From: Thermoplasmata archaeon
GTDB lineage: Archaea; Thermoplasmatota; Thermoplasmata; Thermoplasmatales; Thermoplasmataceae
Assembly (NCBI GenBank): GCA_021793945.1
Contig: JAJYRT010000012.1
Span: 1-24,403 of the forward strand
Direction: 5' to 3'
Length of the DNA stretch: 24,403 bases
Shown: positions 22,202 to 24,403 of the stretch, piece by piece
How positions within the stretch are numbered: position 1 is the stretch's first letter
How the letters are laid out: every line of letters begins with the position of its first letter
The notes under the pieces: generated by a model
Seen by the model: the letters and a program-made list of their open reading frames with translations, nothing else
What the model was told of the DNA's origin: nothing
Database searches by the model: none
Made by a program: the position numbers and the translations under genes

Positions 22202-22987
22202 TCACCTTCCTGGCTGCCAAGAGATAATTGCAGTCCGGAAAAGACGCTTTTGGGAAGCCTCTTGCTGGTGTTTCACGAGAATTTCCTTCAGCTTACTAAC
22301 ATCCTGTGGACTGTCTTTGATATTGAGAAGATCGACAAGCATGGAGATCATCCTATCGGGCTTCATCATTCTTTGAGGATTAAACTGTTCCTCTATAATT
22401 GTGGCATCGGCTATAATGCCCATATTCAAAAGCGTTGGATAAAGTTCCGAAAAAGTTAGCATTGCAGGGGCAGTTTCCGATGGGTGAAAAACTTTCCATA
22501 CGTCTTTCAGGAAACCAAGCGGTTGATCAACGTGTATCGCAAGTATGCATCGCTTGTTTGCCGATTTCTCCATGGCACGAATAAATTTTACCGGGTCAGG
22601 CGAAAATTGAATGACAAACGATGAAAATGCTACGTCAGCGTGTAGATCTTCATCGAGTGGCCATGGAGACGGGATCACGTTTATTCGAGATGATATTCCA
22701 TTCTGCTCCATAGATCCAAGCAAATGCCTACGCATCTCCTCACTTGGTTCAACGGCAGTCACGTTCATGCCTTCCTGAGCCAGGGGGATTGCGAATCTAC
22801 CCACACCCGCACCTATGTCGATCACCGTACCTTCACTGCCAAGATATCGGATAATTGCATTGAATAAAGGTGTGGACTTAGGATCTGTTTCAATGGCGGA
22901 TGCGTTTAGATTTTCTGCCATTGTTTTCATTACGGGCGAAGATAATACTTTGCTCATCCAGTTTTCTTCAGTCACTGCGTCACTCAT
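22202..22987 (-). CDS. Class I SAM-dependent methyltransferase
   Basis: The 261 residues show a Rossmann-fold methyltransferase: motif I VIDIGAGVGRFAIPLA (about 55-70), the acidic end of beta-2 in VTAVEPSEEM, a beta-4 region DVAFSSFVIQF and a late beta hairpin. The type is Methyltransf_11/UbiE-like; substrate unknown. The ATG at 22987 overlaps the end of the DUF302 gene by 8 bases and GTGAT stands upstream; its own stop overlaps the ribosome site of the copper-protein gene. This tight packing places it in the operon, so a small-molecule cofactor, thiol or metalloid substrate would make sense, but this is inference. Confidence 0.82.
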   Translation of the reverse strand: MSDAVTEENWMSKVLSSPVMKTMAENLNASAIETDPKSTPLFNAIIRYLGSEGTVIDIGAGVGRFAIPLAQEGMNVTAVEPSEEMRRHLLGSMEQNGISSRINVIPSPWPLDEDLHADVAFSSFVIQFSPDPVKFIRAMEKSANKRCILAIHVDQPLGFLKDVWKVFHPSETAPAMLTFSELYPTLLNMGIIADATIIEEQFNPQRMMKPDRMISMLVDLLNIKDSPQDVSKLKEILVKHQQEASQKRLFRTAIISWQPGR

Positions 22988-23375
22988 TTGCCATCACGTC
23001 TACAATACCCTTAAGCTTCGCTTCAATCCCGTCAAGAAAATTCTCCATTTCCTGAGTTTTTTCCTTGTGGAGGGAATTGAACATCTCGCTTGGCAATTGA
23101 ACTGATACTTCACTATGATCTCCGCTCCCTTTCACTACAAGATGGCATGGTATAATTGTTTCAACTCTTGAATCAAAGGCAAGTGCCTTGGCAGCATAAG
23201 CTGCATTGCAGATATCATAAGTTCTCAGGTTCGCATAGTCAATGCCCTTTGATCTAAGAATATCGCTTGTCTTTATCTCAGCCAGAACCGCAAATCCATT
23301 TTTCGAAATGATTCCAGGAACCCTGGCGCACGCATCCTCAAACGAAAGTTTTGTGCTCTTCCTGTACTCCAGCAT
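22980..23375 (-). CDS. DUF302 domain protein (second of two)
   Basis: The 131 residues (ATG 23375) show DUF302 features: STKLSFEDACARVPGIISKNGFAVLAEI, a TYDICNAAYAAKAL block and IIPCHLVVKG, where a conserved Pro-Cys lies in the family's usual LPC position. Function of the family is not established. AGGTGAT, 5-6 bases upstream and overlapping the end of the SHOCT-like gene, decides the ATG start over a GTG at 23384. It is much diverged from the DUF302 protein at 18799-19197. Operon position between a SHOCT-like protein and a methyltransferase links it to the copper protein downstream. Confidence 0.85.
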   Translation of the reverse strand: MLEYRKSTKLSFEDACARVPGIISKNGFAVLAEIKTSDILRSKGIDYANLRTYDICNAAYAAKALAFDSRVETIIPCHLVVKGSGDHSEVSVQLPSEMFNSLHKEKTQEMENFLDGIEAKLKGIVDVMANE

Positions 23376-23376
23376 T

Positions 23377-23544
23377 TTAATCACCTGCCATTATGTCTTC
23401 GCGTATCCTTTTATATTCTTCCCTATTAATTTCTCCTTTAGCATAACGGTCGTTTAAAACCTCGAGAGCATGCGAACCTTCACCTGTCATATTCTTCTGT
23501 TCATGCTCTTTACCCATCTTTTGACTCATGTGCCCACATGACAT
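23377..23544 (-). CDS. 55-residue SHOCT-like protein with Cys/His/Met-rich N-terminus, first gene of operon
   Basis: A small gene easily missed. From ATG 23544 it encodes 55 residues ending at TAA 23377-23379. The C-terminal part, ALEVLNDRYAKGEINREEYK followed by RIREDIMAGD, is a standard SHOCT (short C-terminal) domain pattern: L-x-x-R-Y-A-x-G-E-I-x-x-E-E-Y. The N-terminal 20 residues, MSCGHMSQKMGKEHEQKNMT, hold one Cys, two His and four Met, as a metal (copper) binder might. A TATA-like region 20-28 bases upstream makes it a leaderless first gene. Its stop is one base before the ATG of the DUF302 gene, whose ribosome site lies within its last codons. SHOCT domains are thought to mediate oligomerisation or binding. 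Confidence 0.75.
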   Translation of the reverse strand: MSCGHMSQKMGKEHEQKNMTGEGSHALEVLNDRYAKGEINREEYKRIREDIMAGD

Positions 23545-23558
23545 AGTTTTGAAATTGT

Positions 23559-23574
23559 ATTTTATTACTTAAAC
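23559..23574 (-). promoter_or_regulatory. TATA region of the copper-protein operon
   Basis: On the minus strand this reads TTTAAGTAATAAAAT and lies 15-30 bases before the ATG at 23544. It is the only promoter-like sequence found for the six genes from 23544 down to 19882. Confidence 0.5.
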
Positions 23575-23597
23575 GTGTCCTTGACAATATGCAAAAT

Positions 23598-23620
23598 TTG
23601 TGTGCACATTTTGTACACAA
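23598..23620. promoter_or_regulatory. Candidate operator upstream of the copper-protein operon
   Basis: TTGTGT-N11-ACACAA forms an inverted repeat that holds two near-palindromic boxes, TGTGCACA (23601-23608) and TGTACACA (23612-23619), 11 bases apart, i.e. about one helical turn. It lies 25-60 bases upstream of the TATA region, a typical place for an activator. Confidence 0.4.
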
Positions 23621-24023
23621 TGGTAACCTTGTCTGTTCTTATTATCAGTCTGAAAAAGGTAAGGTCACAGTACCATGAGTTGTTTTCCCTGGGAGCAATT
23701 TGGGGTACAGCAGAGCAGGAAAACCCCCTGATATTATCCTAAATTGTCGATGAGCGAGTGACAATGCGAGACAAAAAATCTATTCCTAAACTTGTTTTTG
23801 CAACTGCGAATGATGAGCTCGAAAAGACTCGAAGGCCTTGAGTGGAAAAGTCGTGTAACACCACACATACACAGCGAGTGGACAGTATGAGACCACCGTG
23901 AATAAACAAGGTTAATGAAGAGCTTTTCAAAGGAAAGCACAAGTCGTAAATCGGAAAATGGATGAATTGCATAAGCAAGACGTGGCGACTCTTGATTTGA
24001 GCCGAAGCCTGGGATCAGGTTGT
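23621..24023. other. Non-coding stretch with an imperfect direct repeat
   Basis: No gene is supported. AGCGAGTGACAATGCGAGAC (from 23752) recurs in altered form as AGCGAGTGGACAGTATGAGA (from 23873), about 120 bases apart. A short protein-like reading follows the first copy (MRDKKSIPKLVFATANDELE, from 23764) but stops after 25 codons, so decayed coding or mobile DNA is possible. Confidence 0.35.
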
Positions 24024-24403
24024 CTAAGCTCTGAGCGCAACAAGCCGCCTGTAAAGTTCTCTCAGATTTTTCCCGATTTCTCTTATAATGTCTACTATTG
24101 CTGGAATCATACCTGCGTACAAAGCTTCCATCCTGTCAACAAGCCGGATCATGTATTCAACCCTCGATTTGAAAACATCAACTGCTATATAGAAATCCTT
24201 GGTTTTCTTTGAACCATCTGCCTCTGGAGCAACTTCAGCGTGCCCCATGGGACCCTTTATCGAACCAACCGGAATTTCAAAATCGACAGCATTCGGGTAT
24301 TTTATATACAGGTAGTTTGGAAGTTTCATTCCGCGTTCTCTGGCATTTATGCAATCTGCTTCCTCTACATTTATTCTTGAACCGTTCATGAAAAGTATCT
24401 TGA
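24024..24403 (-). CDS. Hypothetical protein, possibly incomplete at window edge
   Basis: From ATG 24389 the frame gives 121 residues, but it stays open to the window end, so the true start may lie outside. The sequence is well formed: LPNYLYIKYPNAVDFEIPVG, SIKGPMGHAEVAPEADGSKK and a long amphipathic helical C-terminus (VDVFKSRVEYMIRLVDRMEA... to ELYRRLVALRA) that may form a coiled coil. There are no membrane helices, cysteine motif or catalytic signature I recognise. The gene points away from the window edge and toward the end of the non-coding stretch. I do not assign a function. Confidence 0.55.
   Translation of the reverse strand, partial: KILFMNGSRINVEEADCINARERGMKLPNYLYIKYPNAVDFEIPVGSIKGPMGHAEVAPEADGSKKTKDFYIAVDVFKSRVEYMIRLVDRMEALYAGMIPAIVDIIREIGKNLRELYRRLVALRA

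Noticed and set aside
1..24403. CRISPR array or second attachment site
   Set aside because: No regularly spaced repeats were seen, and the last 20 bases of tRNA-Ala do not recur in direct orientation in the window.

Overview
The window looks like chromosome from an acidophilic archaeon of the Thermoplasmata (Thermoplasma/Ferroplasma/Cuniculiplasma type). This is inferred from: a glucose dehydrogenase and a FolD that closely match the Thermoplasma acidophilum proteins as I remember them; many genes with an AT-rich TATA box about 24-28 bases before the start codon (leaderless mRNAs), mixed with internal operon genes that have GGAGG/GGTGA ribosome sites; a tRNA with no encoded CCA; a secreted glutamic (G1) peptidase; and a rusticyanin/sulfocyanin-like copper protein. 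No rRNA or other marker is present to fix the genus.

Region 1 (1-5847, + strand) is ordinary housekeeping: the 3' part of a SAM methyltransferase with a THUMP-like tail, GTP cyclohydrolase II (ribA), glucose 1-dehydrogenase followed 4 bases later by folD, NH3-dependent NAD synthetase (nadE) and a CPA1-type cation/proton antiporter.

Region 2 (5848-10644, - strand) is a tight four-gene operon for a type IV pilus or secretion machine: ATPase, TadB-like platform protein, TadC-like platform protein, then a second ATPase. No pilin or prepilin peptidase lies in the window. The second ATPase has Arg where the family His box normally has His.

Region 3 starts at tRNA-Ala(GGC) (10804-10875). A decayed tyrosine integrase on the other strand ends inside the tRNA 3' end, which marks this tRNA as an integration site. 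To its right lies accessory DNA: a secreted G1 peptidase with an adjoining membrane protein, a VOC (glyoxalase-fold) gene remnant, an S51-type peptidase, a complete IS1634-like insertion sequence (14530-16177) that cuts off a second, frameshifted transposase-like gene, a membrane-anchored protein with two tandem NTF2-like repeats, a leaderless winged-helix regulator coupled to a three-helix membrane protein, and a DUF302 protein. A 0.7 kb stretch (19198-19881) has no convincing gene.

Region 4 (23544 down to 19882, - strand) is the most interesting block. It is an apparent six-gene operon: a 55-aa SHOCT-like protein with a Cys/His/Met-rich start, a second DUF302 protein, a class I methyltransferase, a membrane-anchored rusticyanin-like copper protein, and two polytopic membrane proteins. 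I propose a copper-dependent electron-transfer or copper/sulfur-handling module; the function is inferred, not shown. The right end holds 0.5 kb of non-coding DNA with imperfect repeats and an unidentified gene at the edge.
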